Shown: piece by piece, positions 1-12,360 of the stretch | Numbering within the stretch: the first letter of the stretch is position 1 | How the letters are laid out: each line of letters starts with the position of its first letter | NCBI GenBank assembly: GCA_958295665.1 | Contig: OY282560.1 | Location: forward strand, 193,194,061 to 193,258,060 | Direction: 5' to 3' | Length of the DNA stretch: 64,000 nt | Source: Tipula vernalis | Lineage: Eukaryota; Arthropoda; Insecta; Diptera; Tipulidae | Made by a program: the position numbers and the translations under genes | Notes under the pieces: generated by a model | What the model saw: only the letters and a program-made list of their open reading frames with translations | The model's database searches: none | Told to the model about the DNA's origin: nothing

Positions 1-570
1 AAGGTTAGTGTTGTTAGCCGCAAAAAGTAAAATGCAATCATATGCGGCAAAATGATACGAGTCGGTAATGGATAGAAGAATGACATGGCGGGAGTTTGCT
101 GAGGAGTTACGTGAAAATTTTACAAGTGGATGTACGCAGGCAGAATTACACGATAAGCTGAGAAGAAATATAAGGACAAAACAAAGTTTGATTGAATATT
201 ATTTCGAAATGTGTCAGATAGCCAAAGGACGTTTATAGGAGGAAAATATAATTTATTACATCATTATTGGAATAAATGAATATAAATTATGTACAACATT
301 AAAGTCGATTAAAATTAAAAATTTGAAAGAGCTTAAGGAACACATTGAATGGCACTTGAAGATGAACGGATTTGCAGATATAAATTCAAAAACAGTGAAC
401 AGCAGCAATGTCAGCAGAAATAGTCGGAGTTACAATATGGAACCACAAAGGAGTAATAAAGTTGGTGCTAGTTTTGTTTGTCGAACGGAATTAAATACTA
501 ACAAGGAAAATTGACGGAAACCAACTTGTCAACGGTGTAAAAAGTTGGGCATAAAGAAGAACAATGCAAG
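1..570 (+). pseudogene. Gypsy gag remnant (C-terminal part)
   Basis: From about position 69 a frame beginning MDRRMTWREFAEELRENF and continuing through LHDKLRRNIRTKQSLIEYY reads like the capsid region of a Ty3/Gypsy Gag. A stop follows at about 237, and the frame picks up again from 323 to 514. At about 525-567 a nucleocapsid zinc knuckle of CX2CX4HX4C type is visible but split between two frames: the CQRC half is in one frame and the GHKEEQC half is in the pol frame. This could be an old 1-nt deletion or the site where a programmed gag-pol shift once sat. No start codon is assigned because the 5' end is cut by the window. Confidence 0.7.
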
Positions 571-3550
571 GTGAAGGTCGAAACGTCAACATTATATACG
601 GAAGACATCCCATTAATCAAGAAGGAAATCATGACGGAGAAGGAATTGATCATTGATGATGAAGGGCGATTAAAGGTTAAGGCTATTATTAATATTAAAT
701 TAGTGGAGGAACGGGTTTTGATAGACTCCGGTAGTAATGTGAGCATTATCAAGGAAGGTTTAATAGGAAAAATTAAATTAAATCCAATACCAGACGATAA
801 TGTTGTGGGTATTAATGGTAGTGGATTAATAAGTTTAGGTAGTTGGCCCGGTCAAATTATTATTAATAATAATATTTACAATGTAAGTTTTAGAGTGGTA
901 TCTGATAAAACAGTGGAAATAAATATGATTTTGGGAAGGGATTTTTTGAAATTAAATGGGATAAATGTTGTAAAGATACAGAACAAGATTGTTGATACAA
1001 ATTTTAATAAAGACGTGATGAGGAAGGTTATTAATTCAGATGAATTGTTTGTGTTAGATGAGGTAGGACTGAATATAGGTGACAATAAGGAAACCATAAG
1101 TCGCAGCAAGAAGGTAGATCGAATTTATAAAGAGAATTATTTAGAGAAAAATACGAATAGTGAGAACCAGATTAACTATCAGGCAGAGATAAGACTACGA
1201 GAGAACAAAATAATTACAGCAAGACCGAAGCGTCTTAGCTATTATGAAAGTAAAGAATTAAAAAAGTTGACTAATGACTTGTTGGAATAAGAAGTTATTA
1301 GGATTAGTGAGTCACCGTATACACGTAGATTTGTTATGGTTAAAAAGAAAGATAATAGTTACCGAATGTGCATTAACTATAGACCACTAAATAAAATGGT
1401 AGAAAGAATTTATTATCCTATGCCAGTAGTGGAGGATATAGTACAAAGATTAAATGGAAAGAGATATTTTACAATGCTGGATTTGAGAAATGGTTTTTAT
1501 CACGTAGATTTGAAAGAAGAGTCAAAGAAGTTTACCGCGTTTGTAGCAGATCAGGGATAATTTTAATTTAACAAATTACCTTTTGGTTACACAAATTCTC
1601 CAGCTCATTTTGTGAAATATATACAGCTTGTTTTAGATAAGTTAATGAAGGATAATAAGGTCAAAGTTTTTCTAGATGATATTATATTAGCAACCGAAAA
1701 TATTTAAGAACATTTAGTCATAATGGAGGAATTATTTAAAGTTTTAGCGTTAAATCATATTAAATTACATAAAGGCAAGTGTTTTTTTCTAAAAACAAAA
1801 ATTGAGTATTTAGGATACAATGTGAGTTCAGAAGGAATTACTTTGAGTGATAAGCACGTAGAGAGTGTAACGAAGTATCCTGTACCTACGAACGTTAAAA
1901 CCTTAGAACGATTTATACGACTTGTAAGTTATTTCCGTAAATTTATAAAGAATTTTAGTAAAATAGCTTCACCATTGTATGACCTAATAAAGTCGGATAA
2001 AAAGTTTAAATTGTTAGAATTTCATGTAAGGGCATTTAATGAGTTAAAAAAATTGTTGACTGCTAGACCAGTTTTAAGTATTTATTCAGTAAAAAGTGAG
2101 ACAAAATTACACACGGATACATCAAGTTCAGGATACAGAGACATTAGCTTTAGTTTACGCGATTAAATGGTTTAGGCCGTATTTATTTGGAAAACAGTTT
2201 ACGGTAGTGACAGATTGCAATGCTTTAAAATTAACATTGAATAAAAGGGACATGAATAGTAAAATTGAATGTTGGGCATTATTTATAAAAGAATTTGATA
2301 TTAAAGTGGTACATAGGACAGGAGATAGGATGAAACATGTAGATGCATTGAGTAGATCAAACATATATTATATGGAAATGGAGGAAAAAGATTTATTTTT
2401 AGAAAAGATGTGTATTAGGCAGTTGGAGGATGTAAACATATTGAAATTAAAGAAACGAATACAAAGTATAGAAGGGAAGGGATATGAAATAAGGGACGGG
2501 ATAGAGTATAGGAAGGATGGCCAAAAATTAAAATTAATGGTACCTGAAAAAATGGTTGGGTCAGTGATGCATAGGTATCATGATAATATGGACCATATGG
2601 GTTGTGAAAAAACTTGCGAGGTAATCAGGCGACAATTTTATTTCACTAATATGAGGGGTAAACTAGTAAAATATATTAACAATTGTATAGTTTGTATATC
2701 TTATAATCCAAAACCAATATCGCAAGAAGCTTTGTTCCATTTGATGGATAAAGGTTACGGTCCGTTTGAAACCTTACATTTATATCATTTAGGACCTTTA
2801 GAAAAACAAGCAAAAAAAATATGAATGTGTTGTCAGCAGTAGACGCGTTCACTAAATGCACAAAACCTTTTCCCATCAGGACAACAAACACGGCGGAAGT
2901 ATGTAAGAATTTGAAAACTTACTTTACAAATTATAGTGTTCCAAATAGAATAGTAACAGATAGGAGGACAGCTTTTACTTCAAAAGAATGCGAAAAATGT
3001 ATGAAGGAAAGGGGTATAATTCATGTTTAGATTGCTACAGAATCACCTAATTACAATGGTCAGGTTGAGAGGTATAATAGGACGGTGGTACCATTATTAG
3101 CTAAGTTAACTTATGATTTTGGAAAACAATGGGATACAGTTTTAGATCAGGCGGAATACGTATTGAATAATACTAGGAATAAATCGATTAATGAAGTACT
3201 ATATGGAAGGTAGTTTAGTAATGATAAGAGAAAGCCCGATACTAGGAGTCAATAACAAACTGAGACCAAATTTCAAAGGGGCGTATAAAGTTTACAAAAA
3301 TCTACATAAAGATAGATATTTTATAAAGGATATAGAAGGATATCAAGTTTCAGGAAAGCATTTTGAAGACATATTTGATTCAAGGAATGTGAGGATGTAT
3401 TCTAATGAAGATAGCAACGAAGTGGTGTCTGAATACGAATCTGAAGACGTGGAGTATGATGATATGGAATATCATCAGAATATATTAATGAATAATCGAG
3501 AATTAATTTATATTAATGTTGTTATCAGATATTACTACTACGTAATTTGA
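571..3550 (+). pseudogene. Gypsy pol remnant (PR-RT-RNaseH-IN)
   Basis: Protease: LIDSGSNVSII near 718-750, a retropepsin active-site motif. RT: SYRMCINYRPLNK, TMLDLRNGFYHVDL, a PFGYTNSPAHF block and the catalytic box FLDDI near 1,670-1,684, where Phe replaces the usual Tyr. RNase H: DTSSSG near 2,115 and VVTDCNALK near 2,207. Integrase: an HHCC-like zinc segment (HDNMDHMGCEKTC to CIVC, about 2,580-2,700), the core with VDAFTK and IVTDRRTAF, and NGQVERYNR near 3,056; a GPY-like tail ends in HFEDIFDSRNVRMY. Translation changes frame at several places and meets stops, so it is non-functional. Domain content and order are complete, which suggests decay by point mutation rather than deletion. Confidence 0.88.
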
Positions 3551-3642
3551 ATAATGTCGAAATGAATTGTTGATTTTTATTAATTATATTAATTATAAGT
3601 TCTTTATGTTATAATAATAATTTATTGTAAAGAGATGGATAA

Positions 3643-4071
<429 letters not shown>

Positions 4072-4079
4072 AGTGATTT

Positions 4080-5950
4080 CTTCTTTTCGAAGGTTTTTTT
4101 TTCGAGATTATGATTCTTTTGAAGTTTTAAATATGTCTTCCGAAATGATTGTATCGACGTTAGAAATTTTTAAAATTAACTGGTTCCTATAATAATTTAT
4201 AGAATGATCTGAAAAGTGTATAAAATAGTCTTCTGACGTATCAGCTGATTGAATTGATCCGGTATCACTACCGTCACTATCCTCCACAATTCTTACAGAT
4301 TCACGTGAAGTGTTATCCGTATTCTCGTTATTGTTTATTTGGTTGACATTTCTGGTGTATTTACTGGCATGCGGCTCAATGCGTCTGCTATTACGATTGT
4401 TTTTCCCTCTTCGTATATGATATCGAAATCATAATTTTCGAGTTCCAAACGCCACCTGAGTATTTTTGAATTTTTCGGTCAATGGTTTGTGATCAGTAAC
4501 TAGCATGAATTTGTTACCGTACAGGTAAGGCTGGTTCTTTTTTACAGTCCATATGATAGCTTACGCTTCTTTCTCGTTGGTTGCGTAGTTACATTCTGTT
4601 TGGTTTGATTCAAGGTTCGTGAGGCAAAAGCAATTGGTCTTTCCACATTGCTTGGTAAAGGCCAGTCGAATATCTTTTGAATTTTATCTGAGTTGGATCC
4701 CAGAAACTCATTTTCGCGTTTTAAAAATTCACATTTGTCAAGTTGTATTTTTAGATTAAACTGTGTTAGTCGTTTAAGTATGGTTCTAAGGTTTTCGATT
4801 TGGTTTTCTAGATTTTGTCCCACGATAATAATGTCGTCTGAATAAACATGGCATATGTTACCTATTAGACCCTGCAAGACATTATTCATCGCTCTTTGGA
4901 ATGTGGCTGGCCCATTTTTTAAACCGAAAGGCATTCGCTGGACTTCGAAGTGCCCTTTATCGGTTGAGAAAGCTGTTTTCTCTTGTAAACTTGCGTCCAT
5001 TGGGATTTGGTGAAACCCTGATTTAAGGTGCAACGTGGAAAAATATACTGACTTCCCGAGGTTGTCGAGTATTTTCTCCATTTTGGGGTATAGAGAATTT
5101 ATCATCTAATTTATCATCTTTATCAATGACAACCCTAACTTTCTTTATACCCGAAGCGTCTGCCTTCTTTGGGACTACCCAAATGGGAGAAGACATTTCT
5201 TGAACTTGATCCTTCACATCTTTCTTTTAGTAGTGAGGATATGTGTAAGTTCAATTGTAGACGGGACTTTCATCTTTTGTGATAATCTTTTGTTTAATGA
5301 TGGTCGTTGCTGACAATTTCTCATTTTGTTTTAGCCATACGTCTTGATTTTGGTGAATCGTGTCAATGAGAACCCTTTTTTCTTTTTGGTCTAAGTGTTC
5401 GGTACGAATCAATTTCTCTATGGTAACTTTATCAATAGTTGATTTACTATAAACGGAGATTGGCTTTATCGTTTCGAAATTATTTACTTTTAATTGAAGT
5501 TTTGGTAAATTTTTCGAGTTTTTTTGGGATATTTGTTAATTGGTGGTTTTGAGATTATTTGTATTGTATAATCCGGGTTGTAGGGTTATATCTTTGTTCA
5601 ATGACCTATATTCTGAAACTACCCAGTCACCGTTTTGCGAGGTTTCGAATGCGACTGTATGATGGTTGAAGTTTTCCGCAGGATACTAGCGGTAATTAAT
5701 ATTTAAATAGATCTGGTTTGACTTATTAAAAATTTGTGGAATTCTAGTAAGTATATAATAGGTTTGAATAGGTAGTTTGTTACTAATAAAATTAATTTTG
5801 CCTTTTTGATTTGATTTTTGTATGCCTAAAATATTTTTTACTGAGTTTTCTTATTGTTTAAGGAGGTGGTTTGGTATTATATTGGGTCTAATAATATTTT
5901 TATTGGCCCCTGTGTCTATGAGTAATTTTATATTTTGATTGTTTTGCCTA
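4080..5950 (-). pseudogene. Gypsy pol remnant (PR, RT, RNaseH), integrase missing
   Basis: Protease motif LLIDTGANKNII is encoded near 5,945-5,880. The RT N-terminus (SSPIWVVPKKADASGIKKV) lies at 5,217-5,120. After a short break the core continues with VYFSTLHLKSGFHQIPMD, MPFGLKNGPATFQRAM and the catalytic box YSDDII at about 4,850-4,830. A deletion removes the thumb/connection: the FLG motif is followed directly by the DWPLPSNVERPIAFASRTLN segment. RNase H resumes with LVTDHKPLTEKFKN at about 4,500-4,460 and ends in IIYEEGKNN near 4,400. Further minus-strand residues up to 4,080 are acidic and Ser-rich and look like the linker before integrase. Stops and frameshifts are present. Confidence 0.85.
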
Positions 5951-5959
5951 TTTTGGCAT

Positions 5960-6880
5960 TTCAAATACGGTAAGAAGTTTAATCTTCCGTGTCGGAATTT
6001 GGGTTCGCTTGAAAATTTCTTGAGGTCGTTTGATCGCCCTCTTCTGAAACTTCCTCATTTAGATCCCTGTTGTCTCTTTCGGTTTCATCTGAAAGTTCAT
6101 GGTTATTTATCACCCTTTTATTAAAACTATGACTACTTCTTACCGAAAGGTCCACCTCCATTGGTGTATCATTTTTTGCCTTAAATTAGACATACTATTA
6201 ATTCCTTTGGGTCTATTTGATACCTCAAACGAATTTGTTTTCTTAATGTTTCCCTGATTGTAATTTTGGTCTGTTTTTAATTTTTTTGCATTATTTGAGA
6301 TGATTTCATTAGACGAAAATTTGCACAGGAACGCATAAGCTTCCTCTATGCATTTTGGTTTCGCCGCTTGCGCGTAAACAAAATAGGGTTTACCTAGACT
6401 TCTATAAACGCATTTATTGCTTGCAAGGAATTGCTGTATAATGGTTTTTGTTACAAAACGAAAACACATCTGTACATAGTTATTACGTACAGATGTGTTT
6501 TCGTTTTGTTTAGTCGACCACAACTGTAAATTATAGTAGGATAGGTCTTGTCTGTCCCCTATAGCTTCTTTCAAGATTTATGATTGGGGATTACCTGCCA
6601 GGCATAATATGTCTTTGGCTTTTCCCTCAATCTTATTGTTGATTATTTGGAGATTGTTATTCTGTAACTATGGGAGTGAAGACATTCAACGTATATCTTC
6701 CAATCGGGTCAGTGATTCGATTAAATCCATTATTCCCATTTTCTCTGTATTTTTTCTTTGTTGGCTTTTCCCAACTGATTATTCAGAAAGCCCATGTTGT
6801 GGTCCTGTTCTGTCTGTTTATTCGTTAATAACGCAAGTTTTTGAACAGTAGTTTGCAATTGCTTGCTTAAATCTTCCATA
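5960..6880 (-). pseudogene. Gypsy gag-like remnant
   Basis: Two minus-strand open stretches (6,574-6,140 and 6,161-5,979) sit between the primer-site-like sequence and the protease, the place of gag. The part reading LGKPYFVYAQAAKPKCIEEA followed by YAFLCKFSSNE resembles the capsid end of 17.6/gypsy-type Gags, where a helix precedes a disordered, Asn-rich tail. I see no CCHC knuckle, which is usual for that lineage. The open frame passes through a 23-bp perfect inverted repeat (6,453-6,509), which may be a local rearrangement rather than original sequence. Assignment rests on position plus weak similarity. Confidence 0.55.
6453..6509. repeat. Perfect 23-bp inverted repeat inside gag remnant
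   Basis: Arms at 6,453-6,475 and 6,487-6,509 are exact reverse complements (left arm begins ACAAAACGAAAACACATC) around an 11-nt loop. The reading frame of the gag remnant stays open across it. Such a perfect palindrome in otherwise decayed sequence is either recent or a templated-repair product. Confidence 0.95.
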
Positions 6881-6944
6881 GTGTTACGTTAGTTTCTATG
6901 ATATTCTCGTCAATGTTTCTGTCATAATAACAAGAGTTGGATGT

Positions 6945-7388
6945 CCCCACTAGTTGTGGGTGCCATATCCACCAACTTCTTTTTCATCTACTAGAAACAG
7001 ATTTTTCTCCGGGTGTCTAACTATGTAGCGCACCAAGAGTGAGAAGGAAAAAACTCTATTTTCCGCTTCTATCTAATGGTGAGTGGTAAAAATGGCACGT
7101 CGGCGTCTACTATATCTTGTAGTGCGATCGTCTGTCGAAATTGGTAATTATTTAATGTGCCCTATCTGTATCTAGCTTGTAGTATACAGAATGATGAGTT
7201 CGCTTCAATCTAGCAGTGCGCGGGCTCGTTTAGGATTGAATCAAAAAACTCTTACTTCATGATTGAAAAACTTCATGATTCTGCTGTTTTCTGCTGTCGT
7301 GATGCTGGTTCTAAGTGTGTTCTGGTGTGTTATGTGGCGTGATCGCAAGTCCTCTAGGCGGATTACCTTTTAGTCCGAGATGTCACAG
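6945..7388 (-). repeat. Putative 5' LTR and primer-binding site of second Gypsy element
   Basis: On the minus strand the sequence from 6,965 reads TGGCACCCACAACTAGTGGGG, which resembles the tRNA-Lys-type primer site (TGGCGCCCAACGTGGGG in flies) with substitutions and a small insertion. The sequence upstream on that strand, up to a TGTGACATCTCGG start at about 7,388, would then be the 5' LTR of roughly 420 bp. No second LTR copy exists in the window to confirm the limits. Confidence 0.4.
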
Positions 7389-8400
7389 TTATAACCAAAA
7401 AAAAAATCACAATTCACAAAATTTTTTTCTATTTATTATGTCCCGCAACAGAATCACTGTGAATTAGTTTTTATTCACTAATTCTAGCACTATTTCTCCA
7501 CTACACACTTTACTTATCACTTAACCGCTAGGCTGCTCCAATTATGTATGAGTCGTTCATTTACGCGAACATAACAAAAATTATTTATTAAAATTTATTC
7601 TTTTATTTATTGAATTTTAATGTTACACGTTTAAAATTTAGATTACAACTAACCTAACAAATAATACATATCTTATAACTTAACTTTTGTATTATTGTAA
7701 ATTATTATTGGCACGTTGTTCTTGGTTAGCATTTTTGTATTTTAACGGATTATGATGTTGTCAAGTTGTTCTGCATCAGTTTGAGATAGCTCGGATTTCT
7801 CCCCTGTTTGTTCATGTTATTATTTTATGATAACGTTTGCACTTATAGTGTGGATCGTTATGTTGGAATGCGGTTTGTGGAGATGTAACTATATTTTGAT
7901 ATTTAGGCACGTATGTGATGTGAGGAATTGATAGACTTTGGGCGATGCTAAATGGAACATTTTATTGAATATTCATATTCTTTCAAGTCGGTGAAGTAAG
8001 CCCGAAATATCAGCCCGAATTTTTGGTTCGTTTCTCGGATAAAATGTCTAGCTATGCCGGAAAAGTGTAAATTTTTGTAAAAAGTGTAGTCTCATCCCGA
8101 ATAAAATATTATAATAAACATATAATAAATTTCTTTAAAAATATTTGTAATAAAAACAATTAATTTCTATAAGAGTAAAGCCATTCAACAAATTCTACAA
8201 ATTTTCATATACACTAATGTAAGTTCTGTTGGTAGTGTATTCCATTTACTATGAAGAAACCTTAAGTTATATACTGCCTATACTAGATACGATGCTTAAA
8301 GATTTTGTATTTGGGAGGATAGGCCGTGATGCTAGCTAAGAGGTAGTCAGCATCCTAGGGTCAAATCATGGAAATAAACATATGATTTTTAAAAATTTGT
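7389..8400. other. Gene-free AT-rich stretch
   Basis: No coding potential, RNA gene or recognisable element. Contains only short A/T runs and low-complexity stretches such as near 7,570-7,690. Confidence 0.6.
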
Positions 8401-8410
8401 GTTTTTAGTA

Positions 8411-8740
8411 TGATATGGAGAAACCTTAAATTATAAACAGCCAATAATAGCTGAAACTTATATTCTATGTAGCAATACTAGAGATAAATACCACTAACGG
8501 TATATACCACCATAAAGGTCTTGGATATGCTAAGGAACCATGAATATGCCATATTCATATTATGGAGATAAGACATATAATTTTCAGTACACATAAAACG
8601 CCTTTTCATATGCTGCGTGCTAGCTGGAGCTTAAATTCTGTGTGGCGATCCTAGAGATAAATACCACCAATAGTATACACCACCACCTAAGAAACCATGA
8701 ATAACCCATAGAAGACATTTAATTTTCCGCCATAAATTCT
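8411..8740 (+). repeat. Degenerate ~190-bp direct repeat (two copies)
   Basis: Two imperfect copies share the phrases AGAGATAAATACCAC, TATACACCACCA-type and AACCATGAATA, first at about 8,411-8,600 and again at about 8,605-8,740; a weaker third start (GAAGAAACCTTAAGTTATA) lies at about 8,250. They look like old tandem repeat units of an unknown non-coding element. Confidence 0.6.
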
Positions 8741-10094
8741 ATGGCTTAGGCTTATTCAACTAGGGAAGTCTTGCATTTGCTAACGAAATATGAAAATTCC
8801 ATAATATTTAAATTGTTAAAAACTAACATTATTCCATTAAAAATTCGTCGCCTTAGGCTTGTTGTTGTCTATGTCCATTTTGTCTATATAGGAGTAAACG
8901 GCATTTGAAGTTAAACAAAAGAATTAAAGGCGTTTCTGAGTGATTTCTCTATTTATTTTGAGTTTCCATGTAGATAATGTTACTCCAGAGCTTAATCGCA
9001 AAGTTTCGCACTTCAAACTAAAGTAGTAGTTTAATTATTTATGATTTAAATTTATCACTTTTATCTATGTCCCATTTTCGTACGCCTTTTTTGAACGGCT
9101 TGTCTATGTCAACAATAATTTATCTATATCTACGTATTTCGAAAAAAATAATATTTTAGTATTTTGATTATTAACCAATGTTAAAGTAGAAACTTTATAA
9201 TATAAAACAAAATTATAAACTACGTTAATTAAAACATAAAAACATAATAAAATTCATTAGAATAATGCAATACTTTTCATGTGATCGTAGGAGTAGGATC
9301 AAACAATTACTAAAGATACATGTTAAACCGAAAGTTATCTGACTGAAAACGTCCGAGTTAAATTCAACATGTAAACGGCGACTTGACTGAAAGTTATCTA
9401 AAAGTAGTCTGAGTTCGGTCAACTTAAATTTGGTTGGTTGAGTCACTTTGTGTGTTGAGTTAAACCTGTCAACTTTAATTTAGTTGAATTGACAAATTTG
9501 TTCATACTGTTAAAAAGGCAAAAGATTTTTATATATTTTCGAAGTGCTTTACAAATTGGGGGTGAGCAAATGTTCGTCAAAGGGGATAGACGTGTTGTTT
9601 TCTATCCTCTTCAAAAATTTAATTTAATTTTATTTTATTTTTACTTTATTTTGGTTTTATTTATGTAATGTTATGTATATACATTTTAATTTTAATTCTA
9701 ATTAAATTCAATTTATTGTAATAATAATTAAAGTGTAGTTAAATAATAATTAAAGTGTAATTTTGGAAAATGCAATCCACTGGGATGCATTTGTCAGGCA
9801 ATGTTTTATATTTGTAGATAGAGAAATTAAAACTATTGATTTCTTGCTAATGAGCATGATTTGGTGTTTTGTGTGATTGCACATAAAATTCAATTTCAAC
9901 TTTATTTACTAAAGTCTAATAATTGGATAGTATTGAAATAGATTTTAACTTAAATAGACATACGCCGTAGTTAATTTCATATTAGATTTTATTTTTACGC
10001 CCACTTATGTGTTCTTATGTTTGATTTTATGTACAATCGATACAAATATATGCTCGAAACATGATATATAACAGGGCCAACAATATGTTTATAC
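8741..10094. other. Gene-free AT-rich stretch
   Basis: Nothing supportable as a gene. The only structure noted is a short duplicated phrase around ACTGAAAGTTATCT at about 9,340 and 9,390. Confidence 0.55.
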
Positions 10095-10575
10095 ACCGGT
10101 ATTGAAGTTTTCCACCGAATTGAGAAGTATAGCTACACAAATTAACAGATTTCAAAAATGTAGCTACACAATTTAGCAAATAGTGTAGTTGTACACAAAA
10201 AACTGTAGCAGGATAAGTTTATATTTATTTTAATGCAGACATAAAATAAACCGAGTATGAAATTAAAAATCATTTTTAATGGACTATAGACATAATTACT
10301 TAGAAATCTCTAGGATTTCTTGTAACTGGCCAATAATTGACCACTACACCAATTAGTTTTAATTTATTTATTTTACTAAGTGAAATTTAATTTTTATTTT
10401 ATTAATCTATAGTCCATTAAAAATCATTTTTAATTGTATACTCGGTGTAATTTTTAATCCTGCTACATTTGTTGTGTACAACTGCACTATTTGCTAAATT
10501 TGTGTAGCGACAGTTTTGAAATCTGTTAATTTGTGTAGCTACACTTCTGAATTCTGTGGAAAACTTTACACCGGT
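10095..10575. mobile_element. 481-bp long-terminal-inverted-repeat element (MITE/foldback-like)
   Basis: The left arm (about 10,095-10,290) and right arm (about 10,405-10,575) are near-identical reverse complements. Matching phrases are TAGCTACACAAATTAACAG, TTTAGCAAATAGTG, TTGTACACAA, TGTAGCAGGAT, CCGAGTAT and TTTTTAATGGACTATAGA. The outer ends carry the palindrome ACCGGT. The unique centre is only about 115 bp and codes for nothing. The structure is that of a non-autonomous DNA element with long TIRs. I could not decide its superfamily or target duplication. It lies next to a LINE fragment beginning at about 10,580. Confidence 0.85.
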
Positions 10576-10579
10576 AGCA

Positions 10580-10985
10580 AAATAGAGTTCTTACAGAAAT
10601 ACTGAATAAGATTGGCCATTACAAATGCCTTCTTCAAATCCACGTAAACTGAAGCAATAGAATTTCTTTATTGAAAAAATTCGTAAATTGCAGTAATCCA
10701 TTTTCAGTACTTTTAGATTCCCTACCAAATTGCTTCAGATGTAGAAAATGTGTGTGATTCCAAAAGCTAGTGATCCTTAAATGAGCTAGCTTTTCAAATA
10801 TTTTGGCATAAACTGAGAGCAAACTAAGTAGACGGTAAATACAAATACTCTTTTTATTACCGCTCTTATGTACAGGAATAATATCCGCTTGTTAAACTTA
10901 TTCGGAAAGATTACAGAAGTTAAACTGGTATTTGTAACAAAACAAAATGCGTTATATATATTAATATATCGCAATTTTTTTCACC
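10580..10985 (-). pseudogene. LINE reverse-transcriptase fragment
   Basis: Minus-strand translation, with frame changes, gives the N-terminal half of a non-LTR RT: IIPVHKSGNKKSICIYRLLS (the X-pro-YRPISLL region), LLSVYAKIFEKL, then an FGRESKSTENGLLQFTNF block equivalent to the QFGFR...T.A segment, and at the left end a decayed LKKAF (first catalytic Asp block). It is truncated on both sides and broken by frameshifts. Clade cannot be fixed; the wording is closest to Jockey/CR1-type RTs. Confidence 0.65.
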
Positions 10986-11339
10986 AAAAAATTACTAATT
11001 TTATCATTGCCGTTTCAATAAAGATATTACTTCCAAAATTTCAAGAGGAAGCACAATTAAGTAATTTGTTTAAAATGTAATCAATCAATTAATATCTAAA
11101 AAACGTAAAAGAAAGTATGATTTATTCTAACCTATCCTAATTATAATTCGGTTTTATTTCAAAAAATGAAAATGTAGGATATATTGTAAGTTAATGCAAT
11201 ATGATTAAACTTTATAATTCATAATTCAAACATTTTTTTATAAACAACATTTTTAGTAAAAATATTACGACTTTCTTTAATAGACAGAATCTTAACTTTG
11301 ACGTCATTGGAAATTAATAGAATCTTAACTTTGACGACA

Positions 11340-12000
11340 TTGAGCATTGTTTCTGGTCATAGCAAATGCCGGCTTAATAGGAAATTATCGTCGTTTAAGT
11401 TTTAAAGGCAGCGCCAGAGTGAGCACTTCTGCCTCAATGTTATCTTACATGCTTTTCACAACTAATCGTATGCCGTTGTATAATCCTTGTTTTGTGTTGA
11501 GATTCCGAAGTAACACGATTATAGTCCCAACTTTAAGATTCATAGTATGTTGGGGTAACCCAGCCTGATTGATGGAATTCAGGTTAAGATGCTCACTTTC
11601 ATCTCCTGTATCCATTTCATCGGTACTTAAATACACTCGACTTTGTTGGTGAAGCAATCCAATAATCTCATTGTTGGTTCTGTCAACACCAACGTTTTTT
11701 GGGCATAAATTTATTTTTCTCGATCAAAATTTCTGTCACCAAATCATTGTCAGAAATTAAGTTTTCTGGAATTTCTATAGTATCAGGTAGTAAGTGGTTT
11801 ACACAATGCTCCACGTTGTAACAACCAAGTATTATAGTCTTGATCAACGCATCTCATGTTCTTTACTAATCTCATTCTCTCAAAATTATGTTAGTTTCGC
11901 GAATACTTTAAGCTTGACTGATCTACAGCGGACCGCATTGCTTGTGGAACAATAGATAAACATTGCCGAAAATCCTCTCCAGTACCTGGACTGAATATTA
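11340..12000 (-). pseudogene. Helitron Rep-helicase relic (C-terminal Pif1-like helicase)
   Basis: Minus-strand segments in order: EDFRQCLSIVPQAMRSAV at about 11,985-11,930 (Pif1 helicase motif III, usually GGDFRQ), LRLVKNMRC-like at about 11,870, an LCPKN(V)DRTNNEI segment with SRVYLSTDEMDTGDESEH at about 11,690-11,590, then QHTMNLKVGTIIVLLRNLNT at about 11,560-11,490 (motif V region), and FPIKPAFAMTRNNAQ near 11,380-11,340 (motif VI). This order and wording are characteristic of the RepHel protein of animal Helitrons. The copy is broken by stops and frameshifts and lacks the Rep (HUH) domain and the ATPase Walker A part. No Helitron 5'-TC or CTRR hairpin terminus was identified. Confidence 0.85.
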
Positions 12001-12124
12001 TACCCATCGGCAAAAATGTGTCCAAGTTATAATGAAAAACCAGAAAATTTAACGAACATTTATTTGGAAGGTAGCCGAAGGAAACGAAATTTAAAGAAAA
12101 AAGATTTCTTAGATTTGTCCTCGG

Positions 12125-12360
12125 CATGCAAATCAAACTTGTGGTGTATATTGACTTTGGAAAAGCCTTTGACTCCATCAGTAATTGAAAAACGCTGGAA
12201 CAGTAATGCAGATTCGATTTCTCTAATCAGTTCTGCAAACATCAATACCTTCAGTACTTTCGTGATGTCGTTTAACAAAATTATACAGAAACAAGGACTG
12301 CGGTTACTTAAATATGATTTAAACCGCCAGGAAATTCAATAACTTTCTTCCATGGTCCAG
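12125..12360 (+). pseudogene. LINE reverse-transcriptase fragment
   Basis: In a frame starting near 12,132 the plus strand reads LVVYIDFGKAFDSIS, the first catalytic block of a non-LTR reverse transcriptase (YIDF.KAFDS). Downstream residues such as YLQYFRDVV and YTETRTAVT resemble the following fingers/palm region. Two or more stops interrupt it and about 80 codons remain. It abuts the Helitron relic, so one may have landed in the other. Confidence 0.6.

Larger units (their letters stand above)
4072..7388 (-). mobile_element. Second Ty3/Gypsy retrotransposon, truncated, minus strand
   Basis: Reading the minus strand from right to left: an LTR/primer-site-like end (7,388-6,945), a gag-like region (6,880-5,960), protease (about 5,945-5,860), RT and RNase H (5,217-4,380), then a hydrophilic linker to about 4,080 where the element stops abruptly against the first element. 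The integrase and 3' LTR are missing. The YSDDIII catalytic box and a gag without obvious zinc knuckles resemble the 17.6/297/gypsy lineage. Its truncation exactly at the neighbouring element suggests one was interrupted or recombined by the other. Confidence 0.82.
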
